DNA of 64,000 nt from the NCBI RefSeq assembly GCF_900156315.1, contig NZ_FTNI01000016.1:62001-126000 (forward strand), in the 5' to 3' direction. The translations under genes were made by a program, and so were the position numbers. The notes under the pieces were generated by a model, which saw nothing but the letters and a program-made list of their open reading frames with translations, made no database searches and was not told the DNA's origin. The DNA is from Microbispora rosea (GTDB taxonomy: Bacteria; Actinomycetota; Actinomycetes; Streptosporangiales; Streptosporangiaceae). Of the stretch, positions 1 through 9,360 are shown one piece after another. Every line of letters starts with the position of its first letter. Position 1 is the first letter of the stretch.

Positions 1-1202
1 TCGGGCCGGATGTCGGAGTACTGCAGGTCGACCAGTTGCAGCCGCGGGTGCGACCACGGCAGGTTGTCGCGGGTGCGGTAGCCCTCCAGGATCTCCAGCT
101 TGGCGACCCAGTCGAGCTCCCGGGACAGCTGCATCGGGTCCTCGGCGAGCCGGGTGAGCACCGACTCCCAGCGGTTGAGCACGTCCTTGGTGAGGTCGTC
201 CACGCCCGCGCCGAACCGGTCCTCGACGTACTTGCGGGCCTGCTCCAGGTATTCCATCTGCAGTTGCACGGCGGTCATCTTCCGGCCGTTGCGCAACGCG
301 ATCTCGTACTTGCAGGTCGGGTCGTGGGAGACCGCGCGCAGCGCCGCGACCGGCGACTCGGGGGTCAGGTCGATGGTGAGGAACCCCTCCTCGATCATCG
401 CCAGCACCAGCGCCGTCGTGCCCAGCTTCAAATAAGTCGAAATTTCCGACATGTTGGCGTCGCCGATGATCACGTGCAGCCGCCGGTACTTCTCCGGGTC
501 GGCGTGCGGCTCGTCCCGGGTGTTGATGATCGGCCGCTTGAGCGTGGTCTCCAGCCCGACCTCGACCTCGAAGAAGTCGGCCCGCTGGCTGATCTGGAAG
601 CCTTCGGTACGCGAGTCCTGGCCGATTCCGACCTTGCCCGCGCCGCAGACGACCTGCCGCGACACGAAGAACGGCGTGAGGTGCCTGACGATGTCGGCGA
701 ACGGCGTCGCGCGGCGCATGAGGTAGTTCTCGTGGCAGCCGTACGACGCGCCCTTGGCGTCGGTGTTGTTCTTGTAGAGCTGGATGGGGGCGTTGCCGGG
801 CACGGACGACGCGCGCACCGCGGCGTCGTACATCACCCGCTCGCCCGCCTTGTCCCAGATCACCGCGGCCCGGGGGTTGGTGCACTCGGGCGTGGAGTAC
901 TCCGGGTGCGCATGGTCCACGTAGAGGCGCGCGCCGTTGGTGAGGATCACGTTCGCGAGCCCGAGATCCTCGTCGGTGAGCTGACTCTGGTCGGCCACCT
1001 CACGGGCCAGGTCGAATCCTCGGGCATCGCGGAGCGGGTTCTCCTCCTCGAAGTCCCACCGGGCCCGGCGAGCCCGGGCGGCCGACGCCGCCAGGTACGC
1101 GTTGACGACCTGTGAGGAGGTCACCATCGCGTTTGCTCCCGGTTGACCGGGCACGGCGATGCCGTACTCGGTCTCGATGCCCATCACCCGCCGAACCGTC
1201 AT
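1..1202 (-). CDS. dop: Pup deamidase/depupylase Dop (3' end outside window)
   Basis: Carboxylate-amine-ligase-fold enzyme that deamidates the C-terminal Gln of Pup and removes Pup from substrates, feeding the actinobacterial proteasome. Read on the minus strand from ATG at 1202, the protein begins [15 protein letters not shown] and holds family blocks: [73 protein letters not shown]-like end. About 400 of roughly 500 residues lie in the window; the C-terminus runs off the left edge. An ATG at 1184 is an alternative start. In most actinomycetes dop directly follows the proteasomal ATPase gene; here an acyltransferase gene intervenes. Dop rather than PafA is chosen because of the GIETEYGI start and the proximity to arc. 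Confidence 0.93.
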   Translation of the reverse strand, partial: MTVRRVMGIETEYGIAVPGQPGANAMVTSSQVVNAYLAASAARARRARWDFEEENPLRDARGFDLAREVADQSQLTDEDLGLANVILTNGARLYVDHAHPEYSTPECTNPRAAVIWDKAGERVMYDAAVRASSVPGNAPIQLYKNNTDAKGASYGCHENYLMRRATPFADIVRHLTPFFVSRQVVCGAGKVGIGQDSRTEGFQISQRADFFEVEVGLETTLKRPIINTRDEPHADPEKYRRLHVIIGDANMSEISTYLKLGTTALVLAMIEEGFLTIDLTPESPVAALRAVSHDPTCKYEIALRNGRKMTAVQLQMEYLEQARKYVEDRFGAGVDDLTKDVLNRWESVLTRLAEDPMQLSRELDWVAKLEILEGYRTRDNLPWSHPRLQLVDLQYSDIRP

Positions 1203-1277
1203 TCGCACCCCGCCTGCTTCAGGCCGTCGTAGTCATATCCGAGCCTAGCCCTTTCTCTATGCCCTGCTACCGAACAG

Positions 1278-2543
1278 TTACGGCACAGATGCCTCGGGAC
1301 TTTGCGCCGGAATGGTCGTCGCAGTCCGGGAGGTACCCCCTCGGCCCCGGGGGCGGGACCGCCGGAAGCGGTCGAGCAGGGCCCCCAGCCTGGCACGAAG
1401 CCAGCGCTGACCGGGCTTGTCGACCATACGGTAGATCAGGTAGGCGAGCCCGATCGAGATCGCCATCGTCATCGCGACCAGCAGCCACGGGTCCACCGCG
1501 CCCCGGTACGCGGGGATCACGACGGCCGAGACCGTCTGGTGCAGGAGATAGAGGGGATACGTGAGGGCCCCGAGGGTCACGAGGCGACGCCAGCGCACCC
1601 ACCGCAGCCAGCCGAGGGCGACCGCGGCCATCAGGAGGTAGACGACCGTGATCGCGACGACGACGGCCTCCGGGGGCGCCGGGTAGTGCTTGATCCCGAC
1701 CAGGCGCACCCGCTCCCCCACGCGCTCCATGGCGGCGTACAGGGACATCCCGTAGCCGGCGGCGACCAGCAGCCACGGGACGAAGGCACCGGAACGCGCG
1801 CCGAAGCGGTGGATCAGGAAGAAGGCCATGCCCGCGATGAAGTACGGCGCCTGCCGCGGCATGAAGACGAAGACGAGCGTCTCGTTCTGGGTGAGCTCGG
1901 CCAGCAGCGCCAGGCCGCACCAGGCCGCCAGGAACACCAGGCAGCGCCGCAGCGTGATCCCGACGAGGGAGAACAGCGCCAGGAGGACGTAGAACCGCAG
2001 CTCCACCCAGAGGGACCAGAAGACGCCGCCGGCGTGGCCCACGCCGAACGCCCCCTGCATCATGGTCAGGTTGAGCAGATACTCGCCGTCTTCGAGCTTG
2101 GGGTCGAACCCGGCGACCCCGCTGAAGCGGTACATGATGAAGATCACGAGCACGGCGAACCAGTACGCGGGATACAGCCGCGACACCCGGGAGACGGCGA
2201 ACTCGCCGACCGTGTGCCCCCAGACGCTCATCAGGATGACGAACCCGCTGATGAGGAAGAACAGCTCCACGCCGAGGATGCCCAGCGTGGTCAGGCGGGC
2301 GACCGGCTCGAACAGCTTGGTCGGGTACTCGTCCCACAGCGATTTGCTGGCCGCCATGAAGTGGAAGCACATGACGGCGAACGCGGCCACGAAACGCAGG
2401 ACGTCGAGCTCGACCAGGCGGCGGCCCTTGGCGGCCGCGGCGGCGCCCCGGGCCGGGACCGCGCCCGACGCGGCCGAGACCGGATCGGGCTGTCGCACGG
2501 GCCGTCTTACGGGCTGTCTCACAGGCTGTCCCACAGCGGTCAA
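1278..2543 (-). CDS. Acyltransferase family 3 (OafA/YrhL type) membrane protein
   Basis: Integral-membrane O-acyltransferase, family known to acetylate or otherwise acylate surface glycans or lipids at the cytoplasmic membrane. The diagnostic N-terminal block is RLVELDVLRFVAAFAVMCFHF (from about residue 41), with the catalytic-type His in CFHF; about ten hydrophobic segments follow and the tail is basic and cytoplasmic-looking. Length (up to 421 aa) fits the family. The start is uncertain: 2543 would be TTG with no clear ribosome-binding site, and GTG codons follow at once, in a run of GQPVRQPVRRPVRQ repeats. It sits between arc and dop on the same strand, so it splits a normally compact proteasome gene group; no functional tie to pupylation is known. 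The substrate cannot be told from sequence. Confidence 0.85.
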   Translation of the reverse strand: MTAVGQPVRQPVRRPVRQPDPVSAASGAVPARGAAAAAKGRRLVELDVLRFVAAFAVMCFHFMAASKSLWDEYPTKLFEPVARLTTLGILGVELFFLISGFVILMSVWGHTVGEFAVSRVSRLYPAYWFAVLVIFIMYRFSGVAGFDPKLEDGEYLLNLTMMQGAFGVGHAGGVFWSLWVELRFYVLLALFSLVGITLRRCLVFLAAWCGLALLAELTQNETLVFVFMPRQAPYFIAGMAFFLIHRFGARSGAFVPWLLVAAGYGMSLYAAMERVGERVRLVGIKHYPAPPEAVVVAITVVYLLMAAVALGWLRWVRWRRLVTLGALTYPLYLLHQTVSAVVIPAYRGAVDPWLLVAMTMAISIGLAYLIYRMVDKPGQRWLRARLGALLDRFRRSRPRGRGGTSRTATTIPAQSPEASVP

Positions 2544-2691
2544 CCGTGCGAGCCAAGGAAGATCATGCCCTCTTTGACGTGATCACTCGGGGTTTCGGTT
2601 CCCTCGGATCGCGATCGTTATCAAAGGCCACTTCTGCCCCGTCTGCTGCCGTCCTGTCCGCGTCCCGACGCCGGAAGGGCCCGGAAATGCG

Positions 2692-2726
2692 GAGGAGCGG
2701 CGCGACCCGGGGTCGCGCCGCTCCTC
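2692..2726 (-). terminator. Strong hairpin terminator after arc
   Basis: Perfect 16-bp inverted repeat (left arm 2692-2707, right arm 2711-2726, 3-nt CGG loop) starting about 30 bp beyond the arc stop codon. There is no T-run, as is common for actinomycete terminators. It separates arc from the acyltransferase and dop genes. Confidence 0.8.
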
Positions 2727-2757
2727 GACGGCACCGGTCCGGCCGGAGCCGGGGGTG

Positions 2758-4521
2758 TTACAGGTACTGACCGGTGTTGGCGACCGTGTCGATCGACCGC
2801 CCGGCCTCGGTGCCCTGCTTGCCCTGCACGAGGGTGCGGATGTAGACGATCCGCTCGCCCTTCTTGCCGGAGATGCGGGCCCAGTCGTCGGGGTTGGTGG
2901 TGTTGGGCAGGTCCTCGTTCTCGGAGAACTCGTCCACGCAGGCGGCCAGCAGGTGCGAGATCCGCAGGCCCTTCTGCCCGGTGTCGAGGAACTCCTTGAT
3001 GGCCATCTTCTTGCCCCGGTCCACGATGTTCTGGATCATGGCGCCGGAGTTGAAGTCCTTGAAGTAGAGGACTTCCTTGTCGCCGTTGGCGTAGGTCACC
3101 TCGAGGAAGCGGTTCTCCTCGCTCTCGGCGTACATCCGCTCGACGACCCGCTGGATCATCGCGGCGATCGTGCCCTCGCGGCTGGTGCCGTGCTCGGTCA
3201 GGTCGTCGGGGTGCAGCGGCAGTTCGCTGACGAGGTACTTCGAGAAGATGTCCTTCGCCGCCTCGGCGTCGGGCCGCTCGATCTTGATCTTGACGTCCAG
3301 GCGGCCGGGCCGCAGGATCGCCGGGTCGATCATGTCCTCGCGGTTGGAGGCGCCGATGACGATGACGTTCTCCAGGCCCTCGACACCGTCGATCTCCGAG
3401 AGGAGCTGGGGAACGATGGTGTTCTCGACGTCGGAGGACACACCGGAGCCGCGGGTGCGGAAGATCGAGTCCATCTCGTCGAAGAACACGATCACCGGGG
3501 TGCCCTCGGAGGCCTTCTCACGCGCCCGCTGGAAGACCAGGCGGATGTGCCGCTCGGTCTCGCCGACGTACTTGTTGAGAAGCTCGGGGCCCTTGATGTT
3601 GAGGAAGAAGCTCTTGCCGGACTGGCCGGTCTTCTCCGCGACCTGCTTGGCCAGGGAGTTGGCCACCGCCTTGGCGATGAGCGTCTTGCCGCAGCCGGGC
3701 GGGCCGTACAGCAGCACGCCCTTCGGCGGCCGGAGCTTGTGCTCGCGGAACAGGTCGGCGTGCAGGTAGGGCAGCTCGATGGCGTCCCTGATCTGCTCGA
3801 TCTGCCGGCCGAGGCCGCCGATCTCCTCGTAGGAGATGTCGGGGACCTCTTCGAGGACGAGCTCCTCCACCTCCGACTTGGGGATGCGCTCGTAGACGTA
3901 GTTGGAACGGGGTTCGAGCAGGAGGCTGTCGCCGGCCCGCAGCGGCTGGTCGAGCAGCGAGTGGGCGAGCTTGACGACCCGCTCCTCGTCGGCGTGCGAG
4001 ATGACGAGCGCGCGGTCGCCGCTCTCCAGCAACTCCTTGAGCATCACGATCTCGCCGACGTCCTCGTAGCCGAGGGCCTCGACGACGTTGAGCGCCTCGT
4101 TCAGCATGACCTCCTGGCCACGCTTGAGCGAGTCGACGTCGATCGCCGGACTCACGTTCACACGGAGCTTGCGCCCGCCCGTGAACACCTCGATCGTGCC
4201 GTCATCCCTGGCCTCGAGGAAAACACCGAATCCGGACGGTGGCTGCGCCAGCCGGTCGACCTCCTCCTTGAGGGCGACGATCTGGTCGCGGGCCTCCTTG
4301 AGGGTGGAGACCAAACGCTCGTTCTGGCTAGTGAGGGCGGCCACCTGTGCCTGCGCCTCGTGGAGACGCTCCTCGATGACCCTGGCCTGCCGGGGAGACT
4401 CGGCCAGTTTCCGGCGCAACGCGGTGATCTCCTCTTGCAGGAAGGAGACCTGTGTTGTGAGATCCGCGACCTCCCGTTCGCGCTGCGCGGCTCGAGCCTC
4501 AGCGTCGTCGCGAGCTGCCAC
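2758..4521 (-). CDS. arc: Proteasome-associated AAA ATPase ARC/Mpa
   Basis: Hexameric unfoldase that recognises pupylated proteins and feeds them into the 20S proteasome. Seen in order: N-terminal coiled coil (about 5-95, Pup-binding in the family), two OB-type interdomain regions (about 96-205), AAA domain with Walker A GPPGCGKT (273-280), Walker [10 protein letters not shown] (343-351) and the RPGRLD arginine-finger region (404-409). The C-terminus ends GQYL, the penultimate-Tyr motif that docks on the proteasome alpha ring. Length 587 aa is typical. Start is GTG at 4521 with a strong AAGGAGG ribosome-binding site at about 4531-4537. Nothing is degenerate. trmI lies upstream on the same strand, as in other actinomycetes. 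Confidence 0.97.
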   Translation of the reverse strand: MAARDDAEARAAQREREVADLTTQVSFLQEEITALRRKLAESPRQARVIEERLHEAQAQVAALTSQNERLVSTLKEARDQIVALKEEVDRLAQPPSGFGVFLEARDDGTIEVFTGGRKLRVNVSPAIDVDSLKRGQEVMLNEALNVVEALGYEDVGEIVMLKELLESGDRALVISHADEERVVKLAHSLLDQPLRAGDSLLLEPRSNYVYERIPKSEVEELVLEEVPDISYEEIGGLGRQIEQIRDAIELPYLHADLFREHKLRPPKGVLLYGPPGCGKTLIAKAVANSLAKQVAEKTGQSGKSFFLNIKGPELLNKYVGETERHIRLVFQRAREKASEGTPVIVFFDEMDSIFRTRGSGVSSDVENTIVPQLLSEIDGVEGLENVIVIGASNREDMIDPAILRPGRLDVKIKIERPDAEAAKDIFSKYLVSELPLHPDDLTEHGTSREGTIAAMIQRVVERMYAESEENRFLEVTYANGDKEVLYFKDFNSGAMIQNIVDRGKKMAIKEFLDTGQKGLRISHLLAACVDEFSENEDLPNTTNPDDWARISGKKGERIVYIRTLVQGKQGTEAGRSIDTVANTGQYL

Positions 4522-4726
4522 GCCCCGTCACCTCCTTCCCCGTCGAGAACGACTACTCAAGACCCTACCTATCTTGGCGCTGTACGTAACCTGGCCGGGC
4601 AGTGTTCGTGTAGTTACGTTGGGTGTTCGGCGTTTGATACCTTATGGACCGATTGTTCGGTTCACCATTAGGAACACACCCAAATGTTCCCGTGTCACGT
4701 GGCTTTGCCGGGTTGTGGCTGAATCG

Positions 4727-5590
4727 TCACACTTGTTCGATCCCCTCTCCGTACGCCCCCTTGGCGGGACGCCTGCGCCGCGGCGGGGGCGTGACGCCGT
4801 CCGCCATGCGACGGGCGGTGACGAGAAATCCCGTGTGGCCGACCATCCGGTGGTCGGGCCGTACGGCGAGACCTTCGACATGCCAGTCGCGAACCAGGGT
4901 CTCCCACGCGTGAGGCTCGGTGAAACTCCCGTGCTCCCGCAGGGTTTCCACCGTTCTGGACATCTGGGTCGTTGTCGCAACGTAGCAGCAGATAACTCCC
5001 CCAGGGGTAAGGGACTTCGCCGCCGCGTCAACGCACTCCCAAGGCGCGAGCATGTCGAGGACGACGCGGTCCACGTCCGCCTCATCCAGCGCGTCGACGA
5101 AGTCGCCGACCACGAGACGCCACTGCTCCATCGGGCCCCCGAAGAACTTCTCCACGTTCTTGGTGGCCACCTCGGCGAAGTCCGCGCGCCGCTCATAGGA
5201 GGTGACCTTCCCCTCCGCGCCGACGGCGCGCAGCAGGAAGCAGGTGAGCGCGCCGGACCCCACGCCGGCCTCGACCACCCGGGCGCCCGGGAAGATGTCG
5301 GCCATGGCGACGATCTGGGCCGCGTCCTTCGGGTAGACCACCGCGGCGCCGCGCGGCATCGACACCGCGTAGTCGGCGAGCAGGTGCCGGAACGCCAGGT
5401 AGGCCGTGCCGCCGGAGGACCGCACCACGGACCCCTCGGGCTGTCCGATCAGGTCGTCGTGCGGGATCGACCCCTTGTGCGTGTGGAAGACGCCGCCCTC
5501 TTTCAGCGTCACCGTGTGCCGCTTGTTCTTGGGGTCGGTGAGCTGGACCTGATCTCCGGCCTGGAACGGGCCGTGCCTGCGAAAACCCAT
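4727..5590 (-). CDS. trmI: tRNA (adenine-58-N1) methyltransferase TrmI
   Basis: SAM-dependent methylation of A58 in the T-loop of tRNAs. The 287-aa protein begins MGFRRHGPFQAGDQVQLTD (N-terminal beta-barrel), then the Rossmann fold with VVEAGVGSGALTCFLLRAVG (SAM loop), YERRADFAEVA and the VVLDMLAPWE active-site region, and ends in a basic tail. ATG at 5590 is chosen although the frame is open to 5761, because the upstream part encodes Arg/Pro-rich nonsense that overlaps the dispersed repeat at 5604-5720. It lies upstream of arc with 205 bp between (4522-4726), which carry the arc promoter and ribosome-binding site; no other gene was seen there. Confidence 0.94.
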   Translation of the reverse strand: MGFRRHGPFQAGDQVQLTDPKNKRHTVTLKEGGVFHTHKGSIPHDDLIGQPEGSVVRSSGGTAYLAFRHLLADYAVSMPRGAAVVYPKDAAQIVAMADIFPGARVVEAGVGSGALTCFLLRAVGAEGKVTSYERRADFAEVATKNVEKFFGGPMEQWRLVVGDFVDALDEADVDRVVLDMLAPWECVDAAAKSLTPGGVICCYVATTTQMSRTVETLREHGSFTEPHAWETLVRDWHVEGLAVRPDHRMVGHTGFLVTARRMADGVTPPPRRRRPAKGAYGEGIEQV

Positions 5591-5603
5591 GCGGAAAAGG
5601 CTA

Positions 5604-5720
5604 GTGCCGCGACCGACGAGATTCGCCCGACGGAGCGGTGTCCAGAGTGGTGCATCGCAAGGCGGAGGAGGAGGCCATAGCGGAGCTATGGGCGACGACG
5701 ACAACGCAGCGAGGTGCCGC
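5604..5720 (+). repeat. Dispersed repeat, copy A, with central hairpin
   Basis: Conserved left flank includes TGCATCGCAAGGCGGAGGA (5651-5669), then hairpin CCATAGC-GGA-GCTATGG (5675-5691), then a conserved right flank around CGACGACG and CAGCGAGG-GCCGC to 5720. Copy C at 16109-16190 (opposite strand) shares both flanks but has a different, still perfectly paired stem. The 303-bp gap 5591-5893 holds copies A and B and no convincing gene. Confidence 0.75.
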
Positions 5721-5764
5721 TCTGGGCGACGCGACGGGGCGAAGATCGGAGGGAGGGGCACGAG

Positions 5765-5817
5765 GTGCCGCGACCGACGAGATTCGCCCGATGGAGCGGT
5801 GTCCAGAGTGGTGCTTC
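5765..5817 (+). repeat. Dispersed repeat, partial copy B
   Basis: The 53 bp match copy A 5604-5656 at a constant 161-bp offset with two mismatches (5792, 5815). It then diverges before the hairpin, so this is a truncated direct repeat of the left flank. Confidence 0.8.
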
Positions 5818-5893
5818 ACGGGCGGGGCGGCAACGCGGCGGGGGGCGGGAAAACACCTGGCCGGTTCGGTGTCGCTGCTGGTAACAATGGGAC

Positions 5894-7006
5894 ATGTTGC
5901 CCCAAAAGGCGATCCCTACCGGGCCGGCCGTCCTGCGCCTGCCGGTCGAGGGGGACGCCGACCAGATCGCCCGAGCCTGCTCCGACCCCGAGATCGCGAA
6001 GTTCATCCCCTTCGTTCCCTCGCCGTACACGAGGGACGACGCGCTGGCGTGGATCACGAAGACCGTGCCCGCCACCTGGGAGAACGGGGGCGCCGACTAC
6101 CTCATCGCCGACGCCGCCACGGACGAGGTGCTCGGCACCGCCGGGCTCAAGCCGCCGGACCGGTTCGGCGCGACGGAGGTGGGTTACTGGCTCGCGCCGT
6201 GGGCCCGCGGGCGCGGCGTCGTCACGGCCGCCGTGCGTACGCTCGCCGAGCATGCCTTCGCCCGGGGCGTCCCGCGGATCGGGCTGCACGCCGACGTGGA
6301 GAACGTCCCGAGCCAGCAGGTCGCCTTGCGGTGCGGCTTCGCCCCCGAGGGCGTGCAGCGCGGGGCCGGCGTTCCCCGGGGCGGTGCCTCCGCCGACGTC
6401 GCCCTGTTCGGGCGGCTGAGCACCGACCCCGGCGATCCGATCCCGCCCTTCCTGCCGTTCTTCCCCGGGGGGTTCCCGGACGGCTCGCTCACCGACGGCG
6501 TCGTCCGGCTCACGCCGCTGACCGCGGCCGACGCCGCCGACTATTTCGCGCTGGCGTCCGTCCCCGACGTGATGGACTCGCACGTCCCGCCGGTGCAGCC
6601 GGAGTTCGCGGACTGCGAGGTCGTCTGCCGGCACGCCGGCCACCGGTGGCTGACCGGCCAGCGGGCGGACATCGCCATCAGGGACGCGGCGACCGGCGAG
6701 TTCGCCGGGGACATCCAGCTCACCGGCGTCGTCCCGCCGCTCGGCCAGGCGATGCTCGGCTACTGTCTCCGTCCGGAGTTCCGCGGCAGGGGCCTGGTCA
6801 CACGGGCGGTGGACCTGCTGGTCGAGTGGGCGTTCGCGAACACGCCCCTGCGCCGGATCGTCGCCGGGACCAACCCCGGCAACACGGCCTCCCACCGCGT
6901 GCTCGAACGGGCGGGCTTCGTCCGGGAGCACCTCGTCAAGGGGCTGCTGCCCGGCCCCGGAGGCACCCGGCTGGACGACATCCAGTGGGCGCGGACACGC
7001 CCCTGA
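5894..7006 (+). CDS. Tandem double-GNAT N-acetyltransferase (RimJ/RimL type)
   Basis: The 370 residues hold two complete GNAT domains of the RimJ/RimL type. Domain 1 (about 12-165) has VGYWLAPWARGRGVVTAAV as its acetyl-CoA loop, then NVPSQQVALRCGF. Domain 2 (about 190-365) has LGYCLRPEFRGRGLVTRAV and NPGNTASHRVLERAGF. Both keep the R/Q-x-x-G-x-G/A signature, so both could bind acetyl-CoA. ATG at 5894 leads straight into the domain (LPQKAIPTGPAVLRL); no strong ribosome-binding site is visible, so the start is less certain. Substrate unknown: RimJ/RimL relatives acetylate ribosomal proteins, antibiotics or small amines. Convergent with the aminotransferase gene. Confidence 0.85.
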   Translation: MLPQKAIPTGPAVLRLPVEGDADQIARACSDPEIAKFIPFVPSPYTRDDALAWITKTVPATWENGGADYLIADAATDEVLGTAGLKPPDRFGATEVGYWLAPWARGRGVVTAAVRTLAEHAFARGVPRIGLHADVENVPSQQVALRCGFAPEGVQRGAGVPRGGASADVALFGRLSTDPGDPIPPFLPFFPGGFPDGSLTDGVVRLTPLTAADAADYFALASVPDVMDSHVPPVQPEFADCEVVCRHAGHRWLTGQRADIAIRDAATGEFAGDIQLTGVVPPLGQAMLGYCLRPEFRGRGLVTRAVDLLVEWAFANTPLRRIVAGTNPGNTASHRVLERAGFVREHLVKGLLPGPGGTRLDDIQWARTRP

Positions 7007-7022
7007 CCGGGGCGGACCTGCC

Positions 7023-7059
7023 GCGCTCGGGCGCCGCCCGGAACCCGGCACCCGAGCGC
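7023..7059. terminator. Bidirectional hairpin terminator between convergent genes
   Basis: GCGCTCGGG (7023-7031) pairs with CCCGAGCGC (7051-7059), with a further 3-bp inner stem. It lies between the stop codons of the double-GNAT gene and the class III aminotransferase gene. Confidence 0.65.
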
Positions 7060-7121
7060 GGGCCGTCCGCGGCGCGGCACGCCCGCAGGGCGTCCCGGCC
7101 ACGCCGGTGAAGGCCGCTCCC

Positions 7122-8345
7122 TCAGTCGGCTCCGTACGCGGCCCTCAACTTGGCGAAGGCGGCGTCGGTGCCCTGCAGGGCCCGGTCGATCTCCTCGTCG
7201 GTGTGCGCGGCCGACAGGAACCAGTTGTGCCAGGGGTGGAGGTAGACCCCCTCCTCCAGGCAGGCCCCGGCCCAGGCGATGCCCTTCTCCAGGGTGGCGT
7301 CGCCCTCGAAGGACAGCCACGGCACCTGCACCGGCCCGGTCTGGCGGACGACGAAGCCGTGCGCCTGCGCCTGGGCGGCGAGGCCCTCGCGCAGCCGGGT
7401 CCCGGCCCGGTGCATGAGCGCGACGCCGTCGGTCTCGCGCAGGATCTCGATCGTCGCCTTGGCGGCGGCCATGGCCGCGGCGGAGAACCAGAAGGAGCCG
7501 GTCGAGTACAGCGTCTGGGCCGCACCGCGCAGCGCGTCGGTCCCGGTCAGCGCCGCGATGGGGAAGCCGTTGGCCATCGCCTTGCTCCAGGCCGTCAGGT
7601 CGGGGCGCACGCCGAGCGGCTCCCACGAGCCGCGCAGGTCCAGCCGCCACCCGGCGCGTACGTCGTCGATGACCAGCGCCGCCCCGATCCGGTCGGCCAG
7701 CGCCCGCACGCCCCGGGCGAACTCCGCGTCGGCGTCCTCCTGGTCCTCGAACGAGTCGTGCTTGAACGGGGTGACGAGGATGGCGGCGACGTCGCCGTCC
7801 GCCTGGGCGGCGGCGGCCTCGGCGCTCGCGAGGTCGTTGTAGGTGAACTCGATCGTGTCCGCCCGCTGGTTGGGGGTGACCCCGGACAGGCCGGGCGTGC
7901 ACCAGGGGTCGGCGCCGTGGTAGGCGCCGTGGGCGACCAGCGCCTTGGTCCTGCCCGTCGCCGCCCTGGCCACCATCAGGGCCTGGGTGGTGGCGTCGGT
8001 GCCGTTCTTGGAGAACATGGCCCAGTCGGCGGAGGGGATGAGGTCCACCAGCAGTTCGGCGAGCTCCACCATGACCGGGCCGGGGCCGTTCAGGCAGTCC
8101 CCTTCCGCCTGCTGCGCGGCCGCGGCGGCCTCCACCCGCGGGTTGCGGTGGCCGACGATCATCGGCCCCCAGCTGCACATCAGGTCGACGTACTCACGGC
8201 CGTCGGCGTCCCACTGCCGGGCGCCCTCGGCCCGGACGAAGAACTGGGGGTAGCGGTCCCCGTGCAGGGCCGCGTTGAGGTGGCCGTACATGCCACCAGG
8301 GATGACCTTCGCGGCACGGGCCCGCAGGGAGGCGTCGAGGGACAT
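7122..8345 (-). CDS. Class III PLP aminotransferase (glutamate-1-semialdehyde-aminomutase-like)
   Basis: Fold-type I PLP enzyme, 407 aa. Seen: substrate/PLP regions SKNGTDATTQALMVAR and HGAYHGADPWC, PLP-ring Asp in ALVIDDVRAGWR, and the Schiff-base Lys in AWSKAMANGFPIAAL. The family transfers amino groups to or from omega positions, aldehydes or keto sugars; the exact substrate is not readable and this need not be HemL. ATG at 8345 is chosen because AGGAG sits 8 nt upstream, whereas the GTG at 8354 overlaps that site. It is 57 bp downstream of the PfkB-type kinase on the same strand, so they are probably one operon under the divergent TetR regulator. Confidence 0.85.
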   Translation of the reverse strand: MSLDASLRARAAKVIPGGMYGHLNAALHGDRYPQFFVRAEGARQWDADGREYVDLMCSWGPMIVGHRNPRVEAAAAAQQAEGDCLNGPGPVMVELAELLVDLIPSADWAMFSKNGTDATTQALMVARAATGRTKALVAHGAYHGADPWCTPGLSGVTPNQRADTIEFTYNDLASAEAAAAQADGDVAAILVTPFKHDSFEDQEDADAEFARGVRALADRIGAALVIDDVRAGWRLDLRGSWEPLGVRPDLTAWSKAMANGFPIAALTGTDALRGAAQTLYSTGSFWFSAAAMAAAKATIEILRETDGVALMHRAGTRLREGLAAQAQAHGFVVRQTGPVQVPWLSFEGDATLEKGIAWAGACLEEGVYLHPWHNWFLSAAHTDEEIDRALQGTDAAFAKLRAAYGAD

Positions 8346-8402
8346 GGGCGGCACTCCTGGGATCGGGGAATCGGGGAGGTCGGGAGGTGGTGGAGCCGGA
8401 GG

Positions 8403-9323
8403 TCAGGCGTCCTGGCCGGCGTCGCCGGGGACGAAGCCGGCCAGTCCGGCGTCGGAGCCGAGCCCGCCCGCGACCCGCGCGGCGACGGCCGTGCCGAGGC
8501 GTGCGGCGCCGAGGACGTCCCGGCCGTGCAGCAGTCCCGCGGCGAATCCGGCGCAGTACGCGTCGCCGCAGCCCGTGGTGTCGACCACCGGCACGTCCAG
8601 GGCGGGCACGCGGGTGACTCCGGCGGCGGTGGCCACGAGGCTGCCGTCGGCCCCCAGGGTGACGATCACGCCCTTCGGCCCCTCGGCGAGCAGCGCGGCC
8701 GCGGCCTCCTCCGGCGTCGCCGCCCCGCTGAGCATGAGCGCCTGCTCCTCGTTCGGCAGGAGGTAGTCGACGTGGGGCAGGAACGCGCGGACGCCGGGCA
8801 TGAGGTCGGGCATGTTCGACAGCAGGTCGAGCGTGACGGTCGTGCCGCCCTCGCGGGCCTTGTCGAGCAGCGCGAAGAAGGCAGGGTCGTGCAGGCCCCA
8901 GGTGACGTCCATGCCGCCGAGGTGCACCACCTTCGCGCCGGTGAGGCGGTCCGCGTCGAGGTCGGTGGTCGCCAGGCCCAGGTTCGCCCCCGGCACGTGG
9001 AACGATGGCCGTCCGCCGTCGGGGCGGATGGGCAGGATGGAGGCGGCCGTCTGCTCCCCCGGCCTGCGCACCACGCCGCTCACGTCGACGCCGCGCCGCT
9101 CCATGATCATCAGGAGGAAGTCGCCGAGCTCGTCGTCGCCGACGGCGCCCATCGAGGCGACCGGCACGCCGATCTTGGCGAGGGTCACGGCCGTGCCGGC
9201 GGCGGCGCCGGCCGCGGTGATGCGGATCTGCTCAAGCAGGTGGGTGTCCTGACCGGCCGGGATGGACTCGACCGGGCGGGCCAGGACGTCGACGATATGC
9301 ACGCCGACCGTCACTACCGTCAT
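8403..9323 (-). CDS. PfkB-family sugar/nucleoside kinase
   Basis: Ribokinase-fold kinase, 306 aa. The N-terminal GG-type region is ITAAGAAAGTAVTLAKIG (family signature 1), the lid region follows, and the C-terminal signature DTTGCGDAYCAGFAAGLL carries the anion hole and catalytic Asp (G-C-G-D in place of the commoner G-A-G-D). It would phosphorylate a sugar or related polyol, but the specificity is not readable. The ATG at 9323 lies about 7 nt after a TATTAT -10 box and has no ribosome-binding site, so the mRNA may be leaderless. First gene of a probable two-gene operon with the aminotransferase. Confidence 0.87.
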   Translation of the reverse strand: MTVVTVGVHIVDVLARPVESIPAGQDTHLLEQIRITAAGAAAGTAVTLAKIGVPVASMGAVGDDELGDFLLMIMERRGVDVSGVVRRPGEQTAASILPIRPDGGRPSFHVPGANLGLATTDLDADRLTGAKVVHLGGMDVTWGLHDPAFFALLDKAREGGTTVTLDLLSNMPDLMPGVRAFLPHVDYLLPNEEQALMLSGAATPEEAAAALLAEGPKGVIVTLGADGSLVATAAGVTRVPALDVPVVDTTGCGDAYCAGFAAGLLHGRDVLGAARLGTAVAARVAGGLGSDAGLAGFVPGDAGQDA

Positions 9324-9329
9324 GAGCGG

Positions 9330-9360
9330 ATAATAGACGGGCGCCCGACTAAAATGTCAA
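9330..9360 (-). promoter_or_regulatory. Sigma-70-type promoter of kinase-aminotransferase operon
   Basis: On the minus strand TTGACA (9360-9355) and TATTAT (9335-9330) are 19 bp apart. Transcription would start at or next to the ATG at 9323, predicting a leaderless transcript. On the plus strand TAAAAT (9350-9355) could be the -10 box of the divergent tetR gene. Confidence 0.6.
9334..9351. promoter_or_regulatory. Palindromic operator candidate for the divergent TetR regulator
   Basis: TAGACGGGC/GCCCGACTA is an 18-bp palindrome with one mismatched pair (9337/9348). It lies between the -35 and -10 boxes of the kinase promoter, the classic position for repression, within the 52-bp gap separating the divergent genes. 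Confidence 0.55.

Noticed and set aside
1000..1030. tRNA-like GTCGAATCC string
   Set aside because: It is inside dop and no cloverleaf can be drawn around it.
2755..4671. Plus-strand open frame of 638 codons opposite the proteasomal ATPase gene
   Set aside because: Shadow of arc; no domain or ribosome-binding site.
5591..5761. 57-residue N-terminal extension of TrmI
   Set aside because: It translates the dispersed repeat and does not resemble TrmI N-termini.
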